A DNA stretch of 64,000 nt from positions 1 through 64,000 of the forward strand of contig JAFYUS010000064.1 of assembly GCA_017549505.1 (NCBI GenBank), given 5' to 3'. The notes beneath the pieces are model-generated. The model had not been told where the DNA came from. It searched no databases and worked only from the letters and a program-made list of their open reading frames with translations. Both the position numbers and the translations under genes were made by a program. Below, in pieces: positions 8,401 through 15,927 of this stretch; position 1 is the stretch's first letter, and every line of letters starts with the position of its first letter. The stretch comes from Bacteroidales bacterium. GTDB taxonomy: Bacteria; Bacteroidota; Bacteroidia; Bacteroidales; UBA932.

Positions 8401-9465
8401 ATGCAGAACCATGTAGTGATAATGGCGGGAGGCGTCGGAAGCAGATTCTGGCCGATCAGTACCCCGGAGTATCCGAAGCAGTTTGTCGATGTGCTGGGTA
8501 CCGGGAAGACTATGATCCAGATGACTGTGGAGAGGTTTGCCCCGCTGTGTCCGATGTCGAATTTCTGGATCGTCACCAGTGCGGCATATGTGCCGATCGT
8601 GCGTGAACAGCTTCCGGATATTCCTGCAGAGAACATCCTCGCGGAGCCATGTGCCCGCAATACCGCCCCATGTATAGCATATGCATGCTGGAAGATCCGT
8701 ATGAAGGATCCTTCGGCCAATATAGTCGTGACCCCGGCAGACGCTCTGGTGATCGACAATGATGAGTTCCGCGGAGTGATCCGCGAGGCCCTGGACTTCA
8801 CGTCCCAGGGCCAGCGTATCGTTACGATAGGCATTACCCCTACGCGTCCTGAGACGGGATATGGATATATCCAGTGTTCAGGGGCTCAGGAGGCCGAAGG
8901 CCGATCTGAGGCGACCGGCAGGATACAGCCGGTCCTCTCTTTCAGGGAGAAACCGTCGCTGGAGGTCGCACAGCAGTACCTCGCAGCCGGCAACTATCTC
9001 TGGAACGCCGGAATCTTCGTCTGGAATGTGTCGACCATAGTAGACTCGATGCGCCGTTTCGTGCCGGATCTGGCTGCAAAGATGGACCGGATGTCTGCCG
9101 CGTTCTACACCCGTCACGAACGCGAAACCGTCGAGGATATCTTCCCGACATGCGAAAAGATCTCCATCGACTACGCCGTCATGGAGAAAGCCGACTACAT
9201 CTATACGATACCTGGCGACTTCGGATGGAGTGACGTAGGTACATGGGGTTCCCTCTGGACCCTCCTCCCTCACGACGAGAACGGTAACGCTGTAGTAGGG
9301 GAGAACGTCCATCTCTACGAATGCAAGGGATGCATCGTCCATGCGCCAAATGCAGAAAGCGTAGTTCTTGAAGGCATGGAGGACAGCATCGTCGTAGAAC
9401 GCGACGGCCGCATCCTCGTCTGTCGCCTAAGTGAAGAACAAAGGATAAAGGATTTTACCAAATAG
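8401..9465 (+). CDS. manC: Mannose-1-phosphate guanylyltransferase
   Basis: The 354-residue protein begins with MAGGVGSRFWPIS and has YPKQF, the nucleotide-binding and lysine motifs of GDP-mannose pyrophosphorylases. EPCARNTAPCIAYA and GYGYIQC are family motifs, and GDFGWSDVGTWGSLW is the sugar-binding signature. It lacks the C-terminal phosphomannose isomerase domain, so it is the monofunctional short type. It supplies GDP-mannose for surface glycans or GDP-fucose. It starts 3 bases after rfbB. Confidence 0.92.
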   Translation: MQNHVVIMAGGVGSRFWPISTPEYPKQFVDVLGTGKTMIQMTVERFAPLCPMSNFWIVTSAAYVPIVREQLPDIPAENILAEPCARNTAPCIAYACWKIRMKDPSANIVVTPADALVIDNDEFRGVIREALDFTSQGQRIVTIGITPTRPETGYGYIQCSGAQEAEGRSEATGRIQPVLSFREKPSLEVAQQYLAAGNYLWNAGIFVWNVSTIVDSMRRFVPDLAAKMDRMSAAFYTRHERETVEDIFPTCEKISIDYAVMEKADYIYTIPGDFGWSDVGTWGSLWTLLPHDENGNAVVGENVHLYECKGCIVHAPNAESVVLEGMEDSIVVERDGRILVCRLSEEQRIKDFTK

Positions 9466-9469
9466 TTAC

Positions 9470-9934
9470 ATGAAAAGATTATTCGCAATTCTAGTGGTAT
9501 GTGTGCTGGCATTCGCTTCCTCGGAAGTCTGCCATGCTCAGTTCAGCAAGCTTTCATTCGGAAAATACGGAGTCTCATCGATAAGACCTGAAAGCCTCCG
9601 CGCAGTCCGTGGTGCAGTATGGGTAGATGTGACCAACCCCATGGTAGGCTTCACAGTCTCGGAAATCAAAGGAACAGTCTACAAGAAAGGCGTCCCTTTC
9701 GTATACGGCTCAGCATCTGACGTACACATTCCACTGGGAACCCGCCGGGCAAACATAAGCGGCCGTGCATCCCTGAGTCCCAGCGCTTCGCTCTGGGACG
9801 TCCTCGCCCTGATCGTCTTCGATCCCGAGGACTACTCCGTAGACCTCTCTGTCCGCATAACCCTGGACACCGGCGAAACCCGCACAGTCTCCAAATCCCA
9901 GATGCCAGTCACCGCCCTCCTGAAACTAATCTGA
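9470..9934 (+). CDS. Secreted protein of unknown function, possibly LEA/WHy-like
   Basis: A clear signal peptide (MKRLFAILVVCVLAFASS then CHAQ) starts this 154-residue protein. The mature part contains VDVTNPMVGFTVSEIKGTVY, which resembles the beta-sandwich of LEA type 2 (WHy) domains, and its C-terminus is TALLKLI. There are no catalytic motifs. It lies 4 bases after manC and is probably co-transcribed. The LEA resemblance is by eye and tentative, and no function is proposed. Confidence 0.65.
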   Translation: MKRLFAILVVCVLAFASSEVCHAQFSKLSFGKYGVSSIRPESLRAVRGAVWVDVTNPMVGFTVSEIKGTVYKKGVPFVYGSASDVHIPLGTRRANISGRASLSPSASLWDVLALIVFDPEDYSVDLSVRITLDTGETRTVSKSQMPVTALLKLI

Positions 9935-9971
9935 TAAAATCCAACCACCCCTTGATTTACCCTAAAGAAAG

Positions 9972-10115
9972 ATGGCTGATAATTATCTAGAGAAGAAGAT
10001 GGAAGACCTCCAGGCCAGAAAGGCCAAGGAGGCCCGCAAGAAGCAGATCGCCTGGAAGAAGCGCATGGACGCCTACCGCAAGAAACTCGAAGAACAATCT
10101 AAAAAGGAAGCATGA
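9972..10115 (+). CDS. Small basic coiled protein of 47 residues
   Basis: ATG at 9972 opens a 47-codon frame ending TGA at 10113-10115, one base before the PAS gene. The product starts MADNYLEKKMEDLQARKAK and continues as a lysine- and arginine-rich charged helix with no signal peptide. Codon use (AAG, CGC, GCC, ATC) matches the neighbours, and the tight spacing supports translation. Similar short MADNYLE-type proteins are remembered from other Bacteroidales. No function is known to me. Confidence 0.7.
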   Translation: MADNYLEKKMEDLQARKAKEARKKQIAWKKRMDAYRKKLEEQSKKEA

Positions 10116-10116
10116 T

Positions 10117-10449
10117 ATGATACCTGATTGGGCAAAAGAAATGAATTGTGCCGTCACAGTCTGCGATGTAGACGGAGTGATCCTGTATATGAACGATAAG
10201 GCGAAGGAAACATTCGCCTCCCACGGTGACCTGGTAGGAAAGAACCTGATGGGCTGCCATAACGACCGTTCCAAGGAAATCATCCGCTCCCTCCTTGCAA
10301 CCGGCGGCTCCAACGCCTACACGATAGAGAAGAACGGCCTCCGCAAAATGATCTACCAGACCGCCTGGAAACAAAACGGCCAGGTAGCCGGCCTGGTAGA
10401 AATCTCCATGATAATCCCCACCGACATGCCGCACTACGTCCGTGGCTAA
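10117..10449 (+). CDS. Single PAS-domain protein
   Basis: The 110-residue protein is a lone PAS domain: MNCAVTVCDVDGVILYMNDKA is the first strand pair, LVGKNLMGCHNDRS the loop before the central helix, and GQVAGLVEISM the last strand. No kinase, cyclase or DNA-binding part is attached, so it may be a small ligand or redox sensor acting on a partner protein. It is the last gene of the operon begun at 842, and its stop runs into C-rich repeated DNA. Confidence 0.8.
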   Translation: MIPDWAKEMNCAVTVCDVDGVILYMNDKAKETFASHGDLVGKNLMGCHNDRSKEIIRSLLATGGSNAYTIEKNGLRKMIYQTAWKQNGQVAGLVEISMIIPTDMPHYVRG

Positions 10450-10561
10450 CCCCTCCTGCCCCTAACCCCATCCACTCCACCCCATCCACTCCACCCCATC
10501 CGCCCCTAACCCCTCCCACCTCTAACCCCTCCCACCTCTAACCCCTCTCACCTGAACCCCT
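10446..10561. repeat. C-rich short tandem repeats (G-quadruplex-prone on the minus strand)
   Basis: CTAACCCC occurs five times and CCATCCACTCCACC twice in 116 bases. The minus strand therefore has many GGGG runs separated by short spacers, a sequence able to form G-quadruplexes. No gene is present. Confidence 0.75.
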
Positions 10562-10660
10562 AGATATTGCCCATCATGCGTTACCCCTGGTTGTTTCCAC
10601 CAAGGGTATCCCTAAGATGTATCCCTAATGGGTTGCCCTGTGCACCCCTGTCTATATGGT

Positions 10661-10766
10661 GTGCGCTATAAGTTGCTGATATCTAATTACTTAAAGATTT
10701 TCCCTGCTGTCCCGGAACTGCAGGGAAAAACCATAACCTTTTGATATCTAGTAGATTACGTCGCAT
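10661..10766. repeat. 106-bp palindromic element, copy 1
   Basis: It begins GTGCGCTATAAG and ends ATTACGTCGCAT, which are near-inverted termini. Inner inverted GATATCTA motifs flank a core CCCTGCTGTCCC...CAGGG starting at offset 41. Copies of exactly equal length lie at 11030-11135 and 21092-21197. Confidence 0.8.
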
Positions 10767-10779
10767 AATCTTGTTGATC

Positions 10780-10845
10780 GTGGCGCCTAATCATTTCAAC
10801 CATGTCACCTAATCTGTCCAACCGTGGCACCTAATCTGTTGCTGT
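10780..10845. repeat. Three 22-bp iterons, first module
   Basis: Three adjacent 22-bp units share GTGGCACCTAATCTGT (first and second units diverged). They begin at 10780, 10802 and 10824, directly after the 106-bp element. The same arrangement recurs at 11171-11236. Confidence 0.75.
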
Positions 10846-10860
10846 ACAGGCTCTTAACAC

Positions 10861-10893
10861 GTGATGCCTGCTGCATTTTGCAGCAGGCATCAC
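10861..10893. terminator. Perfect hairpin in first module
   Basis: A 14-bp perfect stem GTGATGCCTGCTGC / GCAGCAGGCATCAC with loop ATTTT. It looks like a transcription terminator or structured RNA, but no U-tract follows (ACTAGCTAAC). The counterpart in module two is at 11254-11282. Confidence 0.55.
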
Positions 10894-11029
10894 TAGCTAA
10901 CTAGTTGTCAATCAGAGTGATAACTGCCATGGTCAATGTCCCTTTGTAATCTTCCTCTAACGTGAATGGTTCAGGATTATCTTCGAGATTGTGTTTCTCA
11001 ATCTCCTAGAATATTAATCTTTGTATGCC

Positions 11030-11135
11030 GTGCGGCGAAAGTAGCTGATATCTAGTTACTTAATGGTTTCTCCTGCTGTCCCGTGACGGCAGGGAAAAAG
11101 TGTAACCTTTTGAGCTCTAGCATATTACGCCGCAC
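11030..11135. repeat. 106-bp palindromic element, copy 2
   Basis: It begins GTGCGGCGAAAG and ends ATTACGCCGCAC, with the inverted terminus GTGCGGCG. The TCCTGCTGTCCC core is again at offset 41. It is diverged from copy 1 at many positions but aligns without gaps. Confidence 0.8.
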
Positions 11136-11170
11136 GACCTTGTCAAGAGTAACGATTAATCTGTTCAGCT

Positions 11171-11236
11171 GTGGCACCTAATCTATCCAACCGTGGCACC
11201 TAATCTGTCCAACCATGTCACCTAATCTATTGCTGT
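11171..11236. repeat. Three 22-bp iterons, second module
   Basis: Units begin at 11171, 11193 and 11215, with a partial unit just before. The consensus is the same as at 10780-10845 (GTGGCACCTAATCTGTCC). The differences between the modules indicate an old duplication. Confidence 0.75.
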
Positions 11237-11253
11237 ACAAGCTCTTAGTGCTA

Positions 11254-11282
11254 GATGCCTGCTGCAAAACGCAGCAGGCATC
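11254..11282. terminator. Perfect hairpin in second module
   Basis: 12-bp stem GATGCCTGCTGC / GCAGCAGGCATC with loop AAAAC. The loop differs from the first module's hairpin while the stem is kept. Confidence 0.55.
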
Positions 11283-11461
11283 ACTTGCTAACTAGTTATC
11301 AATCAGCATGATAATTGCCATGGTCTGCTTGGGATTCTTTGTTTATTTCCTTACCGTATCTTCGTATACGTTACTAACTAAGTTATTATTTCACAGTATT
11401 GTAAATACTCATCTATTTATTATAGATAAGTAAATATCCCCCTAATTTCTATGAACCAGGC

Positions 11462-11497
11462 GTGGCTAGGGCTACATAAAAAGTTACCCCTAGCCAC
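11462..11497. repeat. GTGGCTAGGG hairpin, first of a pair
   Basis: The inverted arms GTGGCTAGGG and CCCTAGCCAC are 10 bp, separated by a short A/T-rich spacer. A second copy with the same arms lies 85 bases on. Confidence 0.7.
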
Positions 11498-11546
11498 ACC
11501 TTGTTTTTGTAAGTGTTTGTTAGGTAATGATTTATGGGTAACCACT

Positions 11547-11582
11547 GTGGCTAGGGCTATTAGTTTTATACCCCCTAGCCAC
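11547..11582. repeat. GTGGCTAGGG hairpin, second of a pair
   Basis: Same 10-bp arms as the hairpin at 11462-11497 and the same total length of 36 bases, but a different A/T-rich spacer. Conserved arms and spacing with a changed loop suggest a structural or protein-binding role. Confidence 0.7.
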
Positions 11583-12001
11583 GTCTGGACCATTATACCG
11601 CAAATCTGCTATAGTAATCTCAGTCATTACGCCCCCTCAGTTACTACGATCTCCATGACCATTACGGTTGATTCCGGTGCGGCATCATCAGTAACTTTCT
11701 CAAAGCACCGCCTCTGGCATATATGGCCGCCAGAGGCTCCACACTGCCGGTCCGGGCGGTTCGGTCGGGGACCGTCCTCCCGGCAGGTGGTGCTTACGTC
11801 TTTTAGCTGTGACCTTAGGCAACTCCAACCACCCCATCACCTTACATCATCCCTAACAGTCTCACCTTATCTCTAATTACAAAATCGATACTTCCCGCAT
11901 ACAGGTGGTGCTTGGGCCTTTTTAGCTGTCCTCCCGGCAGGTAGTACACCAGTAGTTTTCAAAATTTCGTATAATAGGGTAAAACTAAAATTTACAATGT
12001 T
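11583..12001. other. Gene-free stretch before the recombinase
   Basis: No credible gene is seen. The stretch contains a CTCCCGGCAGGT motif twice (near 11776 and 11930) and a GGTGGTGCTT...TTAGCTGT motif twice. The open frames here have no family features. No TAnnTTTG promoter was found before the recombinase start at 12002. Confidence 0.5.
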
Positions 12002-12925
12002 ATGAAAAAGAAAACTTTTGAAGAAGTAGCGCGGTTGTGGCAGGAAGAGAAGCGGCTTTATGTGAAGAGGTCTACATTTGCCGCTTATGTCCTGCTGCTG
12101 GATAACCATCTGATTCCGTCGTTTGGACAGGAGAGGGATGTTACAGAGCCGAAGGTACAGGATTTCGTGTTGAGGAAACTTGATTCTGGTTTGAGCCAGA
12201 AGTCTGTGAGGGATATGCTTGTGGTGTTGAGGATGGTCCTCAAGTATGCCGTGAAGAACGGACTGATGGAGCATCGTGAAATAGATGTGAAGTTCCCGAC
12301 GGAAAGAGAGAGGAAGGAGGTACAGGTACTGAGCCGCAATTCCCAGCAGAGGATCATGCGTCACCTCAAGGAAAACCTCAGTCCCATGAATCTGGGCATA
12401 TATATCTGCCTGTGCACAGGTCTTAGGATCGGAGAGATATGTGCCTTGAAATGGGAGGACATCGACGTGGACTCCGGCATGATCAGGATCTCGAAGACGA
12501 TCCAGCGGATATATGTGAAGAATGGGACCGATTGTCATACGGAGGTCATCATAGATACCCCGAAGACGATGAACTCGATGCGTATGATCCCGATACCACG
12601 CGACCTGCGCCGCATGCTTCATGCCCACCGAAGGTCAGCCGATGGGAAATGCTTCCTGGTGACCAGTTCACCCCGTCCGGTCGAACCCCGTACATACCGC
12701 AACTATTACAATAAACTCATGAATGAACTCAAGATGCCCAAGTTGAAGTTCCATAGTCTGCGCCACAGTTTCGCGACCAGGTGCATAGAAAGCCGATGCG
12801 ACTACAAGACGGTCAGCGCCCTTCTAGGACATTCAAACATCAGCACCACATTGAATCTATATGTACATCCGAACATGGAACAGAAGAAGCGATGCGTCGA
12901 GCAGATGTTCCGCTCCCTTCGGTAG
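12002..12925 (+). CDS. Tyrosine recombinase (phage integrase family)
   Basis: The 307-residue protein has an N-terminal SAM-like core-binding domain (about 1-100) and a C-terminal catalytic domain. The catalytic residues are visible: R142 in TGLRIGE, K188 in TPKTMNS, H251 and R254 in HSLRHSFATR, H277 in LLGHSNI and the nucleophile Y287 in LNLYVHP. It cuts and rejoins DNA at specific sites. There are no phage or conjugation genes nearby, so it is an orphan. The DNA on both sides is full of repeats and hairpins, which may be its targets or scars. The stop codon lies inside a 14-bp inverted repeat (12891-12941). Confidence 0.9.
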   Translation: MKKKTFEEVARLWQEEKRLYVKRSTFAAYVLLLDNHLIPSFGQERDVTEPKVQDFVLRKLDSGLSQKSVRDMLVVLRMVLKYAVKNGLMEHREIDVKFPTERERKEVQVLSRNSQQRIMRHLKENLSPMNLGIYICLCTGLRIGEICALKWEDIDVDSGMIRISKTIQRIYVKNGTDCHTEVIIDTPKTMNSMRMIPIPRDLRRMLHAHRRSADGKCFLVTSSPRPVEPRTYRNYYNKLMNELKMPKLKFHSLRHSFATRCIESRCDYKTVSALLGHSNISTTLNLYVHPNMEQKKRCVEQMFRSLR

Positions 12926-13123
12926 CGCTGCTCGACGCATCTTCCCGTCCCTCCGGGACGGGGCTCCCTCCCGCCCGTTGGGCGAGGGAGGGAGCTCCGC
13001 TGCGTGAAATTTGTTCGATTTTTTATAAAAATCAAACAAATTTCGGCAGCGAAATCGGCCTCTGAGCTTGCGCAGAGGCCGATTTTCGAAATTATCCGCA
13101 TACTTTTAGTGTATGCGGATAAT
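12891..13123. repeat. Array of six consecutive hairpins downstream of the recombinase
   Basis: The hairpins in order are: 12891-12941 (14-bp arms GATGCGTCGAGCAG, spanning the recombinase stop); 12944-12962 (CCCGTCC/GGACGGG); 12963-12995 (imperfect GCTCCCTCC.../...GGAGGGAGC); 12998-13051 (CGCTGC...GCAGCG enclosing long A/T-rich arms); 13052-13085 (13-bp AAATCGGCCTCTG); 13091-13123 (13-bp ATTATCCGCATAC). They follow each other with almost no spacer and share no sequence. Confidence 0.8.
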
Positions 13124-13474
13124 CCTTCGGAACTTTGCAGAAGTAAACTTTAAACGGTACTTCTATGGAGAAAATGAACAGAAGCAGTCAGGTCAAGAAG
13201 GACCTGGTGATGTCGACTTCATCCCGACTGGACATCAGAAACTGACCAAGAGAAACAGCAAGGCGATCTTTACCTTCAGATGTCAATGCAGAGACGGAGA
13301 TAGTATCATCATCAAGATGCAGATTGCCTCCAGCCTCATTAATGGGTGGAGACGTCTTCCGAGGGAAGACTACTTCAAAGGACGTTCTTCCGAGTGGGAC
13401 ATCTCACGAAAAGAATGGGAGTAGTCTGCACGCCAATAAATGGAATAGATACCAAGAATGGGAAAATAATGTGA
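13124..13474. other. Gene-free stretch before the transposase
   Basis: Overlapping short open frames exist here in several phases, but none shows a recognisable family, a start with context, or continuity. It may be a decayed gene or an untranslated leader. No further repeat was seen. Confidence 0.4.
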
Positions 13475-14341
13475 ATGAACGCTATGAAACGATACTATCA
13501 TGTCTACACCAAGGGTCTTGAACAGGATGTCATATTCAGAGAACGTGCTGACTATATTGTCGGAATGAACTATGTCCCGGTCTCCTTGCATGGCCTTGAC
13601 CTCCAGCTCCTGGCCTTCGTCCTGATGTCCAACCATTTCCATTTCGTCATCTACGGAACCAAAGACGAATGCGACCGCTTCATAAATCTTTACAAACGTC
13701 TCGTTTCCAGGTATGTACGTATAAGGTATGGAACTGCTAAGATTCTAAGGTCTGTACAGACTTCATGCACGGAAATTGATCCTGACAATGAGGCTCTGAA
13801 ACGCTTGATTGCATATGTGCTTAATAATCCTGTAAAGGCGGGGATAAACTGTATGCCTCAGAATTATGAGTGGGGAAGCGGCAGGTGCTATTTTACCAAT
13901 TTTGATAGGACTCCTCATAAACGTCCATTATCTGATTTCGGTGTAAGGGAACAGATCGCCTTATTGAAGTCAGAGACTAAACTTGATGGGAGGCATATGG
14001 TCTGTGAGTCGGGGTATATCGATCCGTCTTCATATGTAAATGTGGATTTTGTAGAACGTTTGTTCGGTAGGGCAAGATCGTTGGAATATTTTCTCAGCAC
14101 TTCCAATAAAAGCTCATCTGAATCAGATGGACCAATGGTATTTTCCGATACTTTGGTGCTTGCTGGTTTGATGGAATTGCTTGAAAAGAAATATGAATCT
14201 GTATCTCTTGAAGATTTATCATGGGAGATACGTGTCAAACTGGTCAAAGATATAAGGCGTCAGTTCAATTCTCCTCCCAAACAGTTGGCTAGAGTATTCA
14301 AATTCCCTTTAAAAGACATCATAAACATAATCAATAGATAG
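13475..14341 (+). CDS. REP-associated tyrosine transposase (Y1/IS200-like HUH family)
   Basis: The 288-residue protein has the HUH motif in MSNHFHFVIYG (H54 and H56) and the nucleophile tyrosine Y114 in LIAYVLNNPVKAG. These are the marks of Y1 transposases of the RAYT branch, which act on short palindromic REP sequences as single-stranded DNA. It is longer than typical RAYTs, with a C-terminal region of about 150 residues that includes a helical segment from about residue 220. The stop codon is one base before a 19-bp REP-like hairpin, with a second one further on. This is the usual RAYT-REP layout. It is probably domesticated rather than an active insertion sequence, because no terminal ends are evident. 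Confidence 0.85.
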   Translation: MNAMKRYYHVYTKGLEQDVIFRERADYIVGMNYVPVSLHGLDLQLLAFVLMSNHFHFVIYGTKDECDRFINLYKRLVSRYVRIRYGTAKILRSVQTSCTEIDPDNEALKRLIAYVLNNPVKAGINCMPQNYEWGSGRCYFTNFDRTPHKRPLSDFGVREQIALLKSETKLDGRHMVCESGYIDPSSYVNVDFVERLFGRARSLEYFLSTSNKSSSESDGPMVFSDTLVLAGLMELLEKKYESVSLEDLSWEIRVKLVKDIRRQFNSPPKQLARVFKFPLKDIINIINR

Positions 14342-14342
14342 A

Positions 14343-14388
14343 AGTCTGTCGGCTCAGTGCAGGAAGCGATGCACTGAGCCGACAGACT
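14343..14388. repeat. REP-like hairpin 1 beside the transposase
   Basis: Perfect 19-bp stem AGTCTGTCGGCTCAGTGCA with its complement, 8-base loop GGAAGCGA. It begins one base after the transposase stop. Confidence 0.8.
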
Positions 14389-14432
14389 ATTTTGCTAATA
14401 CATTGAAAATCAATCTAATATAAATAAAAGGC

Positions 14433-14468
14433 GTCGGCTGAGTGCAGAAGTTGATGCACTGAGCCGAC
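14433..14468. repeat. REP-like hairpin 2 beside the transposase
   Basis: 14-bp stem GTCGGCTGAGTGCA / TGCACTGAGCCGAC with one central mismatch and an 8-base loop. The core is the same as in hairpin 1 and in the same orientation, making a REP pair before the 3' end of ffh. Confidence 0.78.
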
Positions 14469-14568
14469 ACCCAGCATCCGACAACCAGTCTACACAGCAA
14501 CTATGTAAGTTGAAATGCGTAGTAAATTACATATGCAGCCGGAACTGTCTATTTATCAGGTTACCCTG

Positions 14569-15912
14569 TTACTTACGCTTCTTGCCGCCGTGGAAGCCGC
14601 CCGGGCGCATCATGTTGCTCATGTTTGCTCCCATTACGGTCTTCATCATCTTGCGGGTGCCTTCGAACTGCTTGATGAGCTTGTTTACTTCAGGGAGGGA
14701 TGTACCTGAACCGTCTGCGATTCTCTTGCGGCGGCTGCCGTTGAGGCATTCAGGGTGTTCACGCTCGTATGGGGTCATCGAGAGGATGATCGCCTCTACG
14801 CTTTTGAATGAGTCATTGTCCATATCGACGTCCTTGAGTACCTTGCCCATACCAGGAATCATCGAAGCGAGATCCTTGATGTTACCCATCTTCTTGATCT
14901 GCTGGATCTGCTGGTAGAAGTCCCAGAGGGTGAACTGGTCCTTGGCGAGCTTCTTCTTGAGTTCACGTGCCTGAGCTTCGTCGAACTGCTCCTGGGCCTT
15001 CTCCACGAGGGATACGACGTCTCCCATGCCGAGGATACGGTCAGCGATACGTGCAGGGTGGAATACGTCGAGGGCTTCCATCTTCTCGCCTGTGCTGACG
15101 AACTTGATAGGCTTTCCTACGATAGCCTTGATGGAGAGCGCTGCACCACCACGTGTGTCACCGTCCATCTTGGTGAGGACCACTCCGTCGAAGTCGAGTC
15201 TGTCGTTGAATGCCTTTGCAGTCTCCACAGCATCCTGACCTGTCATCGCGTCTACTACGAAGAGGGTCTCTGTAGGCTGCAACGCCGAGTGCAGTGCAGA
15301 AATCTCGTCCATGAGCTCCTGGTCCACAGCGAGACGTCCGGCTGTATCGACGATGACTACCGAGTAGCCTTCCGCCTTAGCCTTGGCGATGGCGTTCTTG
15401 GCAATCTGGATAGGATCCTTTACGCCTTCCTCTGCATATACAGGCACTCCTACCTGCTCACCGAGTACCTTCAGCTGGTCGATGGCTGCAGGACGGAAGT
15501 AGTCGCACGCTGCAAGCATGACCTTCATGCCTCTCTTGCTCTTGATATGGAGAGCGAGCTTTCCTGAGAAGGTTGTCTTACCGGAACCGTTGAGGCCGGC
15601 TACCAGAACCACTGCAGGTGAACCCTTTATGTTGATGTCCGACGATTCGCTTCCCATCAGGGCAGCGAGCTCGTCGTGGACGATCTTGACGATCATCTGC
15701 TGAGGCTTCACTGCTGTAAGAACGTTCTGTCCGATCGCCTTCTTCTTCACGTCGTCGCAGAACTGCTTTGCAATCTTGTAGCTGACGTCGGCGTCAAGAA
15801 GGGCACGGCGGATGTCCTTCATCGCTTCCGAGATGTTGATCTCGGTTATCTTTCCTTCTCCTTTGAGGACCTTGAAGGATCTCTCAAGTCTTTCACTTAA
15901 ATTTTCAAACAT
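14569..15912 (-). CDS. ffh: Signal recognition particle protein Ffh
   Basis: The 447-residue GTPase binds 4.5S RNA and signal sequences and delivers ribosomes to FtsY at the membrane. The N domain (MFENLSERLERSFKVLKG) is followed by the G domain with P-loop GLNGSGKTTFSGKLA, DYFRPAAIDQL, DTAGRLAVDQEL and TKMDGDTRGGAALS. The methionine-rich M domain carries the RNA-binding segment LNGSRRKRIADGSG and ends in a glycine/basic tail. It is 15 bases downstream of lysA on the same strand and probably shares its promoter. Confidence 0.97.
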   Translation of the reverse strand: MFENLSERLERSFKVLKGEGKITEINISEAMKDIRRALLDADVSYKIAKQFCDDVKKKAIGQNVLTAVKPQQMIVKIVHDELAALMGSESSDINIKGSPAVVLVAGLNGSGKTTFSGKLALHIKSKRGMKVMLAACDYFRPAAIDQLKVLGEQVGVPVYAEEGVKDPIQIAKNAIAKAKAEGYSVVIVDTAGRLAVDQELMDEISALHSALQPTETLFVVDAMTGQDAVETAKAFNDRLDFDGVVLTKMDGDTRGGAALSIKAIVGKPIKFVSTGEKMEALDVFHPARIADRILGMGDVVSLVEKAQEQFDEAQARELKKKLAKDQFTLWDFYQQIQQIKKMGNIKDLASMIPGMGKVLKDVDMDNDSFKSVEAIILSMTPYEREHPECLNGSRRKRIADGSGTSLPEVNKLIKQFEGTRKMMKTVMGANMSNMMRPGGFHGGKKRK

Positions 15913-15927
15913 ATCGTATTATTTTCA

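Noticed and set aside
10780..11236. 22-bp iterons considered as a CRISPR array or plasmid origin
   Set aside because: The units abut without unique spacers, and there are no cas or replication initiator genes. Recombinase or regulatory sites remain possible.
11451..11876. A 141-codon open frame in the repeat island
   Set aside because: It runs through the paired GTGGCTAGGG hairpins, has no family features and no promoter, and its composition differs from the genes here.
13113..13521. Overlapping open frames between the hairpin array and the transposase
   Set aside because: No recognisable domain in any phase and no convincing start; possibly a decayed gene but not supportable.
12002..14341. 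Recombinase and transposase considered as parts of one prophage or integrative element
   Set aside because: No phage structural, conjugation or cargo genes and no flanking attachment repeats or tRNA were found.
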